This document shows positions 17,898 to 26,837 of a stretch of 64,000 nt of DNA, piece by piece. The notes under the pieces are model-generated. The model was not told the DNA's origin, searched no databases, and saw nothing but the letters and a program-made list of their open reading frames with translations. The position numbers were made by a program, and so were the translations under genes. The stretch's first letter is position 1; each line of letters begins with the position of its first letter. Source of the stretch: Pseudovibrio ascidiaceicola (GTDB taxonomy: Bacteria > Pseudomonadota > Alphaproteobacteria > Rhizobiales > Stappiaceae); NCBI RefSeq assembly GCF_900114245.1, contig NZ_FOSK01000002.1, forward strand, positions 62,001-126,000, written 5' to 3'.

Positions 17898-20800
17898 ATG
17901 CTTCAAGGTTGGATCGTAGTCCTTGTCGCTTTGGCATATATACTGCTCTTATTTGTTATCGCGAGTTACGGTGACAAAGTCGCCAAGAACCGCGTTAAGA
18001 AGACAAGAGGGCGGCCACTCATCTATGCCCTCTCACTCTCCGTTTACTGCACATCATGGACATTTTTTGGATCTGTTGGATCTGCTTCGAGAAATGGTTT
18101 CGAGTTTATTGCCATTTACCTCGGGCCTATTCTTGTGTTCGCCTTTGGGTTTCCGCTGATCCTGCGAGTGATCCAACTTGCGAAGGCGGAGAAAATTACA
18201 TCCGTTGCCGACTTTATTGCTGCCAGGTATGGCAAAAACCCTATGGTTGGCGCGATTGTAACGTTGATCGCCTTTATCGGCATGATCCCTTACATCGCAC
18301 TTCAACTGAAGGCACTGGATCTGTCTGTCGGCACAATTGTACTGCATCCATTATTGTCTCTTGATGATGCGGAGATCTCGATCTTCGGTGATGAAACACT
18401 GATGATCGCCATTTTCATGGCAGTGTTTACATGGTTGTTCGGCACTCGTCATATTGATGCGACCGAGCACCAAGAAGGCTTGATGCTGTCCATCGCTACT
18501 GAAGCCGTCGTTAAGCTCATTGCTTTCCTCGCGATCGGTATCTGGGTCACCTTCATGTTGTTTGATGGCCCTTGGGATCTCCTTCACGCTTCCTTTGCCA
18601 ACACCAACAGTTCGCAGGATCTGTTCACGAATATCAACGCGAGCAAGTGGGCCGTTATTACGCTTCTCTCTTTATTCTCTATTGTGCTTCTGCCGCGCCA
18701 GTTCCATGTGACCGTGACGGAATACAACAGTGAAGCAGAGTTGAAACGGGCGACATGGCTGTTCCCGAGTTACCTGATCGCTATCAACCTGTTTGTCGTA
18801 CCAATTGCCCTTGCAGGTCTGACGATTTTAGGAAACACGGTTGATCCAGACATGTTCGTGCTGGCGCTGCCGCGTGCTTATGATGCTGACTGGCTGACCT
18901 TACTGGTGTTTATTGGTGGCCTTTCCGCCGCTACAGCCATGGTGATTGTGACCACCGTTGCGCTTTCCATCATGGTTTCCAATGATCTGGTGATGCCGAT
19001 CATTCTGCGCCGGCGTAGTGAAGACGAGATTATCTCGACTTCAGGCGAAGACATGAGCCAGCTTGTGTTGGGCATTCGGCGCATGTCAATCTTCCTCGTC
19101 ATTCTGGGAAGCTATGTCTACTATCGCGTTGCAGGTGATAGCGCGGCTCTTTCAAGCATCGGTCTCCTCTCATTTGCAGCAATTGCGCAGTTCGCTCCAG
19201 CCTTTATCGGTGGCTTGATCTGGCGCAGAGCAACGGCGCGCGGCGCGATTGCTAGTATGACCGCTGGATTTGCTGTCTGGTTCTACACGCTACTGCTTCC
19301 TGTCTTTGCACGTGAGAGCATCTTTGGCTCAAACATCCTGAATGATGGGCCGTTCGGCATAGAGATCCTGAAGCCTGAAGCACTGCTGTATCTTGATATG
19401 GATCCGTTTGTGCATGGTGTACTTTGGAGCCTTTTATCAGGACTGTTGTTCTATGTGGTCTTCTCACTCACGCGGCATCCAACTGCGATTGAGCGTATAC
19501 AGGCAAACACTTTTGTGCCCACCGGGATTGCGCAGGCCCCTGCTCTAAGGAAGCTGCGAACAACAGTGACGATCGGAGATCTACAAGCAACGATTTCTCG
19601 CTATGTTGGAGAAGAGCGGACACAACGCTCCTTTGATACTTATGCTGCGGAGCATCGCATCACGATTGACAGCAGCGAAGAAGCCGATGCCGTGATCCTG
19701 CGTTTTTCCGAGCAACTGCTTGCCAGTGCAATCGGTTCAGCCTCCGCACGACTGGTGCTTTCCCTTTTGCTCAAACGGCGAGACCCGGGCACTCAGGAAG
19801 CGATCAAGCTGCTGGATGATGCGACTGAGGCTATTCAGTATAACCGTGATCTTTTGCAGATCGCGCTAGACCAAGTGCGGCAGGGTATTTCGGTTTATGA
19901 TAAGGATCTGCGTCTGATCTGCTGGAACCGACAGTATCGCGAAATGCTTATGTTGCCGGCCAAATTTGGACAAGTTGGCACTTCGCTTGAAGAGATGATC
20001 CGCCATATTGCGGAGGCAGGCGAGTTTGGTGATGGCGACGTTGACGAGATTGTCGGCCTGCGCATGCACAACTTCATCAATCGCCAAGAGACCTATCAGG
20101 AACATCTGGTCAGCACCGGCACGGTGTTGGAAGTGCGTACAAGCCCGATGCCTTATGGTGGTCTGGTCACCAGCTACACCGATATTACAGAGCGTGTCTT
20201 TGCAGAGGAAGCTCTGGCGCGCGCCAATGAGAATCTGGAGCAGCGGGTTCGTGACCGGACCGAAGAGCTGACAAAGGTGAATGAGCAGCTTGAGGCTGCA
20301 AAGAAGACAGCTGAGCTGGCTTATCAGGACAAGACGCGGTTCCTGGCAGCTGCAAGCCATGACATTTTGCAGCCTTTGAATGCGGCGCGGCTTTATTCTT
20401 CTACCCTTACAGACCGCTTCATGGACGGAGACCCGGAAGACCGTAAACTGGTCAGCAATATCGAGGCCTCGCTGGAGTCTGTGGAGGAGATCATTGGTGC
20501 CGTTCTCGATATCTCTCGTCTGGATACGCGTGCGTTCAAAGCAGAGATTTCGACGTTCCGCCTTGATGACATTCTTAATCCGCTGCGCGTGGAGTTCACT
20601 CCAATTGCCAAGGAAAAAGGGCTTAAGCTCAAAATCCGCAGCACTGATGTGTGCGTACGCTCAGATCGGCGTCTCTTGCGGCGTTTGCTGCAGAACCTCA
20701 TTTCGAATGGGCTGAAGTACACCACAAAAGGTGGTGTGGTTGTTGGCGTTCGCAAAACGAAGAACAACATGGCGAATATTGAGGTCTACGATAGCGGGAT

Positions 20801-21431
20801 CGGCATTCCAGAGAAGCAACAGGAGCTGATTTTCAAGGAATTCCGTCGCCTTGATGATGGAGCACGCATTGCCTCCGGGCTTGGGCTTGGCCTTTCTATC
20901 GTAGAACGCATCAGTAAGGTGTTGGCGCTCAACGTGGCACTCAAGTCTCAGGATGGGAAAGGCTCTCGCTTCTCTCTTGCCATTAAAGAGGCCATGAGCG
21001 TGCCGGTTGCCGCGAAGCAAGCTCAACCTAGCGCTATCGTCAGCCAGCTGGCTGGTCTCAATGTGCTGGCCATCGACAACGAACCTCAGATTCTGGAAGG
21101 CATGGAGTCTTTGTTGCGGACATGGAAATGCAACGTGCTGACCGCCCCAAATGCACAGGATGCTGCCAAGGCGATCTATGCCAGCAAGACACAGCCAGAC
21201 ATTATTCTGGCAGACTACCACCTGGATCAGGGCACTGGCATTGAAGCGGTTGTTCACTTGCGCTGGAAGTTTGGTGTCCATTTCCCCGCTATGCTTATTA
21301 CTGCAGACCGAACAGCTGAGGTACGGGCAGAAGCCTCTGACAAAGATATGGAGATGATCCATAAACCGCTGAAGCCAGCTGTGCTCAGAGCACATCTGAT
21401 GCGTTGTAAGGCAGCTCTCGGAGATACGTGA
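17898..21431 (+). CDS. Hybrid sensor histidine kinase with sodium/solute symporter domain (CrbS-like)
   Basis: 1177 residues. Roughly the first 530 form an SSS-family symporter fold with about thirteen helices. Then come a linker, a PAS domain (about 655-770), a coiled coil rich in Glu/Arg, a HisKA domain with phospho-acceptor His821 (AASHDILQPL), a HATPase (NLISNGLKYT, DSGIGIP, GLGLGLSI), and a C-terminal receiver with Asp1106 (ILADYHLDQ). This domain order is that of CrbS/CbrA-type kinases that couple nutrient sensing to transport. A strong GGGGGAA ribosome site precedes the ATG. It is convergent with a LuxR-type regulator and near a true SSS permease, which suggests acetate-type substrate control. 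The ligand is inferred. Confidence 0.9.
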   Translation: MLQGWIVVLVALAYILLLFVIASYGDKVAKNRVKKTRGRPLIYALSLSVYCTSWTFFGSVGSASRNGFEFIAIYLGPILVFAFGFPLILRVIQLAKAEKITSVADFIAARYGKNPMVGAIVTLIAFIGMIPYIALQLKALDLSVGTIVLHPLLSLDDAEISIFGDETLMIAIFMAVFTWLFGTRHIDATEHQEGLMLSIATEAVVKLIAFLAIGIWVTFMLFDGPWDLLHASFANTNSSQDLFTNINASKWAVITLLSLFSIVLLPRQFHVTVTEYNSEAELKRATWLFPSYLIAINLFVVPIALAGLTILGNTVDPDMFVLALPRAYDADWLTLLVFIGGLSAATAMVIVTTVALSIMVSNDLVMPIILRRRSEDEIISTSGEDMSQLVLGIRRMSIFLVILGSYVYYRVAGDSAALSSIGLLSFAAIAQFAPAFIGGLIWRRATARGAIASMTAGFAVWFYTLLLPVFARESIFGSNILNDGPFGIEILKPEALLYLDMDPFVHGVLWSLLSGLLFYVVFSLTRHPTAIERIQANTFVPTGIAQAPALRKLRTTVTIGDLQATISRYVGEERTQRSFDTYAAEHRITIDSSEEADAVILRFSEQLLASAIGSASARLVLSLLLKRRDPGTQEAIKLLDDATEAIQYNRDLLQIALDQVRQGISVYDKDLRLICWNRQYREMLMLPAKFGQVGTSLEEMIRHIAEAGEFGDGDVDEIVGLRMHNFINRQETYQEHLVSTGTVLEVRTSPMPYGGLVTSYTDITERVFAEEALARANENLEQRVRDRTEELTKVNEQLEAAKKTAELAYQDKTRFLAAASHDILQPLNAARLYSSTLTDRFMDGDPEDRKLVSNIEASLESVEEIIGAVLDISRLDTRAFKAEISTFRLDDILNPLRVEFTPIAKEKGLKLKIRSTDVCVRSDRRLLRRLLQNLISNGLKYTTKGGVVVGVRKTKNNMANIEVYDSGIGIPEKQQELIFKEFRRLDDGARIASGLGLGLSIVERISKVLALNVALKSQDGKGSRFSLAIKEAMSVPVAAKQAQPSAIVSQLAGLNVLAIDNEPQILEGMESLLRTWKCNVLTAPNAQDAAKAIYASKTQPDIILADYHLDQGTGIEAVVHLRWKFGVHFPAMLITADRTAEVRAEASDKDMEMIHKPLKPAVLRAHLMRCKAALGDT

Positions 21432-21463
21432 TCTTTCAGCAGACATTTATTTGGCATTGCCAA

Positions 21464-21495
21464 CAAAAAAGGCGCTCCAAAGAGCGCCTTTTTTC
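21464..21495. terminator. Bidirectional terminator between the symporter-kinase and its regulator
   Basis: GGCGCTC / GAGCGCC stem with a CAAA loop, an A-run on the left and a T-run on the right. It serves both convergent genes. Confidence 0.9.
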
Positions 21496-21516
21496 GTAGA
21501 TCATCTCGAAGAATGC

Positions 21517-22176
21517 CTAGCCAGCAATGCTTTGCCACTGACCAGCTTCGATTTTTGCCGCTGCAATGACTGCCTGTGTCCGACTTTCAACGCCCAGCTT
21601 CTGCAAAATAGCAGAAACGTGCGCCTTTACAGTCGCTTCAGATACAGACAACTCATAAGCGATCTGCTTATTCAGCAAACCTTGCGAAAGCATCATCAAC
21701 ACACGCACTTGCTGCGGTGTTAAAGACGCGAGACGCTGAGCCATTTTGGTTGCTTCATCAACGGTGTTCAGGTCAATGTCTGGTGGAATCCAAACGCCTC
21801 CCTCCAGAACTACTGAAACACCATCCTGAATGACATCGATACCAAGTGACTTTGGAATATACCCGGACGCGCCAAACTCAATGGCACTGCGAATTGTAGT
21901 CGGATCTTCTGTTCCGGAAACGACAACAATTGGCACACCCACATATTGAGCACGCAAGTACATTAATCCAGAGAACCCTCGCATGCCCGGCATGGACAGA
22001 TCCAGAAGGATCATGTCTACGTCTTCCTCCCGATCGAGAGCAGCGGTGACTTCATCAAGGCTCCCAGCCTCGATAATCTTTACCGATGCGAACTGTTTCT
22101 CGATTGTTTGACGCATTGCACCACGGAACAGCGGGTGGTCATCAGCGATAATAAAGCGGTGGACCGCGTTGTGCAC
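21517..22176 (-). CDS. LuxR/NarL-family response regulator (CrbR-like)
   Basis: Receiver plus LuxR helix-turn-helix, about 219 residues. It begins at the GTG at 22176, which has GGAGGAG at ideal spacing; an ATG at 22191 would add five residues, and the frame is open to 22314. The receiver has IIADDHPLFR, acceptor Asp in ILLDLSMPGM and Lys in GYIPKS. The output domain is SLTPQQVRVLMMLSQG and SVSEATVKAHVSAIL. Its convergent position next to the hybrid kinase, with a DUF4212/SSS transporter beyond, matches CrbS/CrbR layouts that control acetyl-CoA synthetase and acetate permease genes. Target genes are inferred. Confidence 0.87.
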   Translation of the reverse strand: MHNAVHRFIIADDHPLFRGAMRQTIEKQFASVKIIEAGSLDEVTAALDREEDVDMILLDLSMPGMRGFSGLMYLRAQYVGVPIVVVSGTEDPTTIRSAIEFGASGYIPKSLGIDVIQDGVSVVLEGGVWIPPDIDLNTVDEATKMAQRLASLTPQQVRVLMMLSQGLLNKQIAYELSVSEATVKAHVSAILQKLGVESRTQAVIAAAKIEAGQWQSIAG

Positions 22177-22664
22177 GCTGTGCTCCTCCATTTCTTGTCG
22201 TGGACTGCCTCCAATGATCTTCGATCCGTCTCGTCGAAATAAGATCATCAGATTTGCAGTTTTCGACGCCTCGGGAGCATAAACGAGAATTTCGCAGCTC
22301 TCCCAAAACGCCACGATAGATATTTTACAACCTTAGAACTCCGCGGAGTTTCAACCGGTCGCATCCCCCTATACAAAAGCATTATGCGAAACAGGGAGGT
22401 GCTGGCAAGCATGAAGTTGATTGTTTTCACTCATCTCACGTACTTTTACCACAAAACCGTCAGTAATCATTAAGATATTGCAAGAAGGCATGCAGAGAAC
22501 TCAAGAGTTGCTCCCAAAGTATGGGCTACCTAAATCGTGCGTTTTTCTGTTTTGTGCACTTCAAGGATTGGGGATTAGTATTAGGTAGTAGAATTTTAGT
22601 CTAGCGGTTCGCTTAGGGGACTGTAGAGTATGTATACGTTGGGTAATCATTACTGGAGGTGGGA
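22177..22664. other. Divergent regulatory region between the LuxR regulator and the SSS transporter genes
   Basis: Holds the promoters of both directions. I looked for a sigma-54 TGGCAC-N5-TTGC element and for FNR boxes and found none. No small gene is supported. A TGGAGG ribosome site for the DUF4212 gene lies at the right end. Confidence 0.4.
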
Positions 22665-22961
22665 GTGCGTACACCAAATAGAGTCGCCTACTGGACCAAA
22701 ACACGTGCGCTCATGGCTGCAACGCTCATTCTCTGGCTCATCTTCTTTGGCGTCGCTATCTTTTATGGAGCACCCGGCTCTGATCCCAATGCCCCTCAAA
22801 ATGATTTGAGTGGGCTTTTCGGTTCTCTTTCAAACAGTTATGTGTGGGGATGCCTCCTGTTTTTCGTCGCAAGTATCCTGATCTCATGGTTTTGCGGTGC
22901 ACAGGACAGGCTTGATGAAGGCAGCACTGGTTCATCTCAGCGACGGGGGAGCACATCATGA
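22665..22961 (+). CDS. DUF4212 small subunit of a sodium/solute symporter
   Basis: About 98 residues with two membrane helices (about 18-38 and 60-82) and a Pro/Asp/Asn-rich loop between them. DUF4212 proteins are encoded directly before SSS permeases of the acetate/short-chain acid type and are thought to be an accessory subunit. The GTG at 22665 follows GGAGG at good spacing; a GTG two codons earlier overlaps that site. The stop overlaps the permease start as ATGA, so translation is coupled. Confidence 0.85.
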   Translation: MRTPNRVAYWTKTRALMAATLILWLIFFGVAIFYGAPGSDPNAPQNDLSGLFGSLSNSYVWGCLLFFVASILISWFCGAQDRLDEGSTGSSQRRGSTS

Positions 22962-24670
22962 CACTCTCCAGTCTCGATCCTCATCCTTCGCAATATAAAG
23001 GCCTTCCGCTTGCGCTTTCTCTGTTTACGCTCGCACTCTTTTTGCTGACTGGCTTACTTGCAGTTATGGAGAAAGCTGGTGTTGTTGTCGTGCTCATTGA
23101 AGCGTTGATGGCTTTGCTGCCATTGCTGGTATTCGCCATGGTAGGTGTTCTGGCGCGGACCATGAAGCTCTCCGAGTATCATTGGGGCGGTAAGAGCGTG
23201 CCTGCAGGTTTGACAGGCGTGACCTTGGCTGCATGCTTTGTTGGTGGCAGCTTCTTTCCGCTGTTTCTCTCTGTCATTTTCCTGCCAGAATACATCAGCT
23301 TCCCAATTGTTTTGGGATGGGTGAGCAGTCTTGTCTTGTGTGCAGTGCTATTTGCCTCCCCTCTCCGGAAGTTTGGTTCAGCGACGGTTCCTGAGTTTTT
23401 GGGTGTCCGTTTGCAGAGTAATTTGGTTCGGTTGATCGCCAGCGGATTGGTTATTCTTGTTGGCATTCCTCTCCTATGCACCGAGATGTTGATTGGCGGT
23501 CAGGTACTGGCAACATCTCTCAGCGCGACCTCTACGACAGGTATTCTGCTCTTTTCTATGGTGTTGCTCATTTCTGTTGTGCTTGGCGGTGTCAGCAGTG
23601 CTGTGTGGACCCAGGCTCTACAAGGCGTGCTGATGGTGTTTGCCTGTCTTTCGCCAGTCATCTTGCTAGGGTTAGACCAGCTGACATCACCTATGATCAC
23701 TGAAAATGCCGGTTTCACCAGCGTTGTCAGCACCTCGCTCACAGAGCAACTCACTGCAATCATTGATCTTGAGAATACGAGTATCGGTTGGTTCTTAATG
23801 CAAAGTCCATATGCTGGTGGGCTCTGGCCGTTGATTGGAACAGCTCTTTTCTTTGCCATTGGCATGGCTAGCCTTCCCCACCTTCTCAGCAAATTTTTGG
23901 GTACTGGTAGTTCGTCGTCTTCTCGTCGTGCGGCCGGGTATTCTCTTTCCTTCCTTTTACTCCTGATGGTCGTTGGTTCGGCTTATTTCCTATTGCTGGC
24001 AGATGAGCGGCTTCAGAGCTTGCTTGGTCCGAACGCATTGGATCAAGGTCATCAAAGCGGTCTCATTGCCGCGCTGATCAGGTCCGGGATTGTTGCAGCA
24101 GCACTTGCGGCAAGTTCGGCCCTCTTAATGGCACTTTCAACAAGCGTTTCGCGAGATCTCATTGAGGCTTTGGTGCTGCCGCGTGCTTCACTCAACCAGA
24201 AGATCGTGCTGGCACGTGTTGTGGTGCTGCTGATTTGTGCCTTTGTCACGTACCTGGCCTATAGCGAGAGCTTGTTGTTTCTGGACATGTTGACATTGTC
24301 GCTCTCCCTTGCAGCAGCAGCCTTCTTTCCTGTGCTTGTACTTTCATGCTGGTGGAGCAGGTTTCACGCAACTGCGGCTTACAGCGCAATGCTTGCAGGC
24401 AGCCTGGCGACTTTGTTTTACGCTCTTGCGGTGACCAGTGGCTCTACCGGTTTCTGGTTTGGGTTTCCTGCGGAGATGGGCGGGCTGCTCGGTGTGTTCC
24501 TTGGGTTTGCCGTCGGAATTTCACTTTCGTACGTTACTTTTTCCGAGGACGAGCGGCATTTTCATCTGGCAAGTCTACTAGAGCAACCAGGTGAACGTGA
24601 CCTCTCGATAGATCCACCTGATACTTCTGACAAGGATGAACCAGAAGAACTCATAGAGATTAAGACGTAA
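22958..24670 (+). CDS. SSS-family sodium:solute symporter, acetate/short-chain acid type
   Basis: 570-residue inner-membrane permease with about thirteen helices, paired with a DUF4212 subunit (VC_2705-like subfamily). Typical segments include LSEYHWGGKSVPAG near the start, the GGVSSAVWTQALQGVLMV block, and the ALSTSVSRDLIEAL block. The tail is acidic and cytosolic. It lies beside a CrbS-like kinase and CrbR-like regulator, suggesting uptake of acetate or a related carboxylate under their control. The substrate is not proven by sequence; the proline/pantothenate branches are less likely because of the DUF4212 partner. Confidence 0.88.
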   Translation: MTLSSLDPHPSQYKGLPLALSLFTLALFLLTGLLAVMEKAGVVVVLIEALMALLPLLVFAMVGVLARTMKLSEYHWGGKSVPAGLTGVTLAACFVGGSFFPLFLSVIFLPEYISFPIVLGWVSSLVLCAVLFASPLRKFGSATVPEFLGVRLQSNLVRLIASGLVILVGIPLLCTEMLIGGQVLATSLSATSTTGILLFSMVLLISVVLGGVSSAVWTQALQGVLMVFACLSPVILLGLDQLTSPMITENAGFTSVVSTSLTEQLTAIIDLENTSIGWFLMQSPYAGGLWPLIGTALFFAIGMASLPHLLSKFLGTGSSSSSRRAAGYSLSFLLLLMVVGSAYFLLLADERLQSLLGPNALDQGHQSGLIAALIRSGIVAAALAASSALLMALSTSVSRDLIEALVLPRASLNQKIVLARVVVLLICAFVTYLAYSESLLFLDMLTLSLSLAAAAFFPVLVLSCWWSRFHATAAYSAMLAGSLATLFYALAVTSGSTGFWFGFPAEMGGLLGVFLGFAVGISLSYVTFSEDERHFHLASLLEQPGERDLSIDPPDTSDKDEPEELIEIKT

Positions 24671-24681
24671 TTTTCAGAAAG

Positions 24682-24701
24682 TTGTAAGTAAACCCTTACA
24701 A
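24682..24701. repeat. 7-bp perfect inverted repeat after the symporter gene
   Basis: TTGTAAG-6 bases-CTTACAA, 12 bases after the symporter stop and about 120 bases before the next gene. No T-run follows. It may be an operator for the downstream membrane protein or a weak hairpin. Confidence 0.45.
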
Positions 24702-24817
24702 ACACCAAAGGTCGTTTGCAGTCCATTTACGCCGATTCAAATTTACAACTTCCGCTAAGTCGAATTCAATAGAGCTGCGTCTATAGTTTATCTCCAATAG
24801 AAGCCTAGGAGAAACCT

Positions 24818-25180
24818 ATGGACGCTTTACAACGTGCTGCCCGTGCCAGCGTTGCTCGTATCTGCGGATTTTATTGCCTCGGCGTGCTCCTCATTATGGC
24901 AGCGCTCAGCTTTGATCCAGCCAGTTCCTTTCGCACAGGTGCCATGCTCGCAATCGCTCTGAGTGCTGTGCTGGTTTACAAGGCCTGGATCATGCCAAAC
25001 GGCAACCATGAAGGCGATGATGCGTGGGCCTTGATCAAGGGGCAGGATAGCAGTGGGCAAGATCCAAACAGGATGCAAAGCGACGCGCTACGCACCGCCT
25101 ATCACGAGTACTCCAAACGTGCGATGGTTGTCGCTCTGGGGCTCTGGTTCGTAAGTGTTGTGGCTAGTATTTCTGACTGA
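24818..25180 (+). CDS. Small hypothetical membrane protein
   Basis: 120 residues with three hydrophobic segments (about 14-30, 42-58 and 101-117) and a polar central loop rich in Asp, Gln and Asn. AGGAGA precedes the ATG at good spacing. I recognise no family. It follows the symporter by 147 bases and is convergent with yjbQ, with only 13 bases between the stops. Function unknown. Confidence 0.72.
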   Translation: MDALQRAARASVARICGFYCLGVLLIMAALSFDPASSFRTGAMLAIALSAVLVYKAWIMPNGNHEGDDAWALIKGQDSSGQDPNRMQSDALRTAYHEYSKRAMVVALGLWFVSVVASISD

Positions 25181-25193
25181 CGTTCACTAGCGG

Positions 25194-25676
25194 TCAGGAA
25201 CCAAGATAATGCAGGGTCATGGAGCGTCTATGCGGCGCTCTTCTATGCTCGATCAGGTAGATACCCTGCCAGGTCCCCAAATCCAACTCCCCGTCGACCA
25301 CCGGTATTTGCAAGGACACTCCTGTGAGCATCGTTTTGATGTGGGCAGGCATATCATCCGGACCTTCATAAGAATGGAGCCACCCACCATTTTCAGGTGC
25401 GACATTTACCAGGGCCTTTTGCAGGTCCTGCAAAACAGTTGGGTCGGCATTTTCCTGGATGGTGACAGAGGCCGAGGTATGGCGAACGAACAATGTGAGC
25501 AGTCCGTCTTTCAATTGAAGCGACTTGGCCCATTCCCGGATCTCTTTGGTAACTTCATAAAAGCCCAAACCTTCCGTCATGAACACCAGTCGTCCCATAG
25601 ATTGAGAGAGTTGCGTCTGACCACTATCGATGGTCCAGACTTCGCAGCTGTTCTTCGTTTTTGACCAACCCGACAT
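25194..25676 (-). CDS. yjbQ: YjbQ/UPF0047 family protein (secondary thiamine-phosphate synthase-like)
   Basis: 160-residue single-domain protein. The family blocks are visible: GFYEVTKEI near the start of the fold, LTLFVRHTSASVTIQENADP with the conserved His and Asn, the Asp/His region around GGWLHSYEGPDDMPAHIK, and the C-terminal GTWQGIYLIEHR. Proteins of this family can substitute weakly for thiamine-phosphate synthase; the native role is uncertain. The first ~25 residues before the conserved fold are less certain, and an internal Met near residue 28 is an alternative start. Confidence 0.9.
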   Translation of the reverse strand: MSGWSKTKNSCEVWTIDSGQTQLSQSMGRLVFMTEGLGFYEVTKEIREWAKSLQLKDGLLTLFVRHTSASVTIQENADPTVLQDLQKALVNVAPENGGWLHSYEGPDDMPAHIKTMLTGVSLQIPVVDGELDLGTWQGIYLIEHRRAPHRRSMTLHYLGS

Positions 25677-25802
25677 GTTCGAAATCCATCCCCTTATTAT
25701 TCGTTAATTAAGATCGTGTCGTTGTCATTGACGCGAGATTGCGCGACAACTTCTATAATAAACATCTTGGCAACATCTTATTGTCGCTTCCGGAGAAACT
25801 GC

Positions 25803-26768
25803 ATGTCCGAGAATTTCGCTCCTCTGTCGATAAGTCAAGAGGCCGTCGCTGAAGCAAAGGCATTTAACAAGGAAATGACGGAACAGCTGCGCGCGCTTCC
25901 TGATCCATGGAGTTTCCCCCCAACTGTCACCCGTGAACGCCGGTTACAGGGGCTTGGTGCGTTTCCTATCCCCACTTATTCGGAGCAGGCTGAAGATCTG
26001 GAGATTGAGGGACAGCACGGTTCTATCACTCTGCGGTTCTTCAAAGCTGACAATAACTCATCAAAAGGTGTGATTATTCATTTCCATGGTGGAGGCTTTG
26101 TCTTCGGCTCTGCCTCTTTTCAGGATCCTTACCTAGAGAGCATGGCGAAGACTATAGGGTTAGATGTAATCTCAGTTGAGTACCGGCTTGCTCCAGAACA
26201 TCCCTTCCCTCAAGGACCTGATGATTGTGAAGCGGCTTGTCATTGGATCTTGAATGAAGGTGCAAGTAAGTATGGTTGGAACTCCTTCGCTCTGACCGGG
26301 GAGAGTGCGGGGGCAACGCTGGCTTTGACGACCGCCCTACGGTTACGTGACAAGCATGGGATGATCCCCTTTAAGGCCTTGGTTTTACTATCAGGTTGGT
26401 ATGACATCGGCCTTACACCGTCTGCTCGCCTTTGGGGTGAGGAGGTGCTTTTTCCAACAACCCGCGACCTTCAAATGTTCAGCCGGCATTTTCTGCTGGG
26501 AGAGGAAAATACGGACAATCCGGCTGTTTCCCCTTTGTATGCACGACTAGAAGGATTGCCGCCAACGCTGCTAAGTGTAGGTACAGAAGATCCACTACTG
26601 GATGATACTTGTTTTCTCGCGTCCAGGTTGAAATCTGCCAGGGTGGAGACTTCACTTGAGGTTTATCCCCATGGATGTCATGTTTTTCAAAGTTTTGATC
26701 TTGCTCTTGCCAAGCTGAGCACCCAAAGGATAGATAGTTTTTTTCGGACGAAATTCGGTTCGACCTAA
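25803..26768 (+). CDS. Alpha/beta hydrolase, hormone-sensitive-lipase type esterase
   Basis: 321 residues. It has the HSL-family oxyanion motif HGGGF at 95-99, the nucleophile Ser168 in GESAG, the acid in VGTEDPLLDD and the catalytic His in HGCHVF, so the triad is complete. This family hydrolyses short acyl esters; no natural substrate can be named. The ATG at 25803 follows GGAG; the frame is open to 25716 but that stretch lacks family features. The next gene encodes a thioesterase-like hotdog protein. Confidence 0.88.
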   Translation: MSENFAPLSISQEAVAEAKAFNKEMTEQLRALPDPWSFPPTVTRERRLQGLGAFPIPTYSEQAEDLEIEGQHGSITLRFFKADNNSSKGVIIHFHGGGFVFGSASFQDPYLESMAKTIGLDVISVEYRLAPEHPFPQGPDDCEAACHWILNEGASKYGWNSFALTGESAGATLALTTALRLRDKHGMIPFKALVLLSGWYDIGLTPSARLWGEEVLFPTTRDLQMFSRHFLLGEENTDNPAVSPLYARLEGLPPTLLSVGTEDPLLDDTCFLASRLKSARVETSLEVYPHGCHVFQSFDLALAKLSTQRIDSFFRTKFGST

Positions 26769-26769
26769 C

Positions 26770-26787
26770 CTAATTATTAATAATTAG
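26770..26787. repeat. 18-bp perfect palindrome before the thioesterase gene
   Basis: CTAATTATTAATAATTAG is a perfect palindrome with no loop, pure A/T apart from the ends, between the esterase stop and the thioesterase start (50 bases downstream). A dimeric regulator site is the simplest reading. Confidence 0.65.
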
Positions 26788-26837
26788 TGAGGTATCGCAG
26801 TAGCGCTTATGGACCGAGGCTGCACAAAGGGTTGGAT

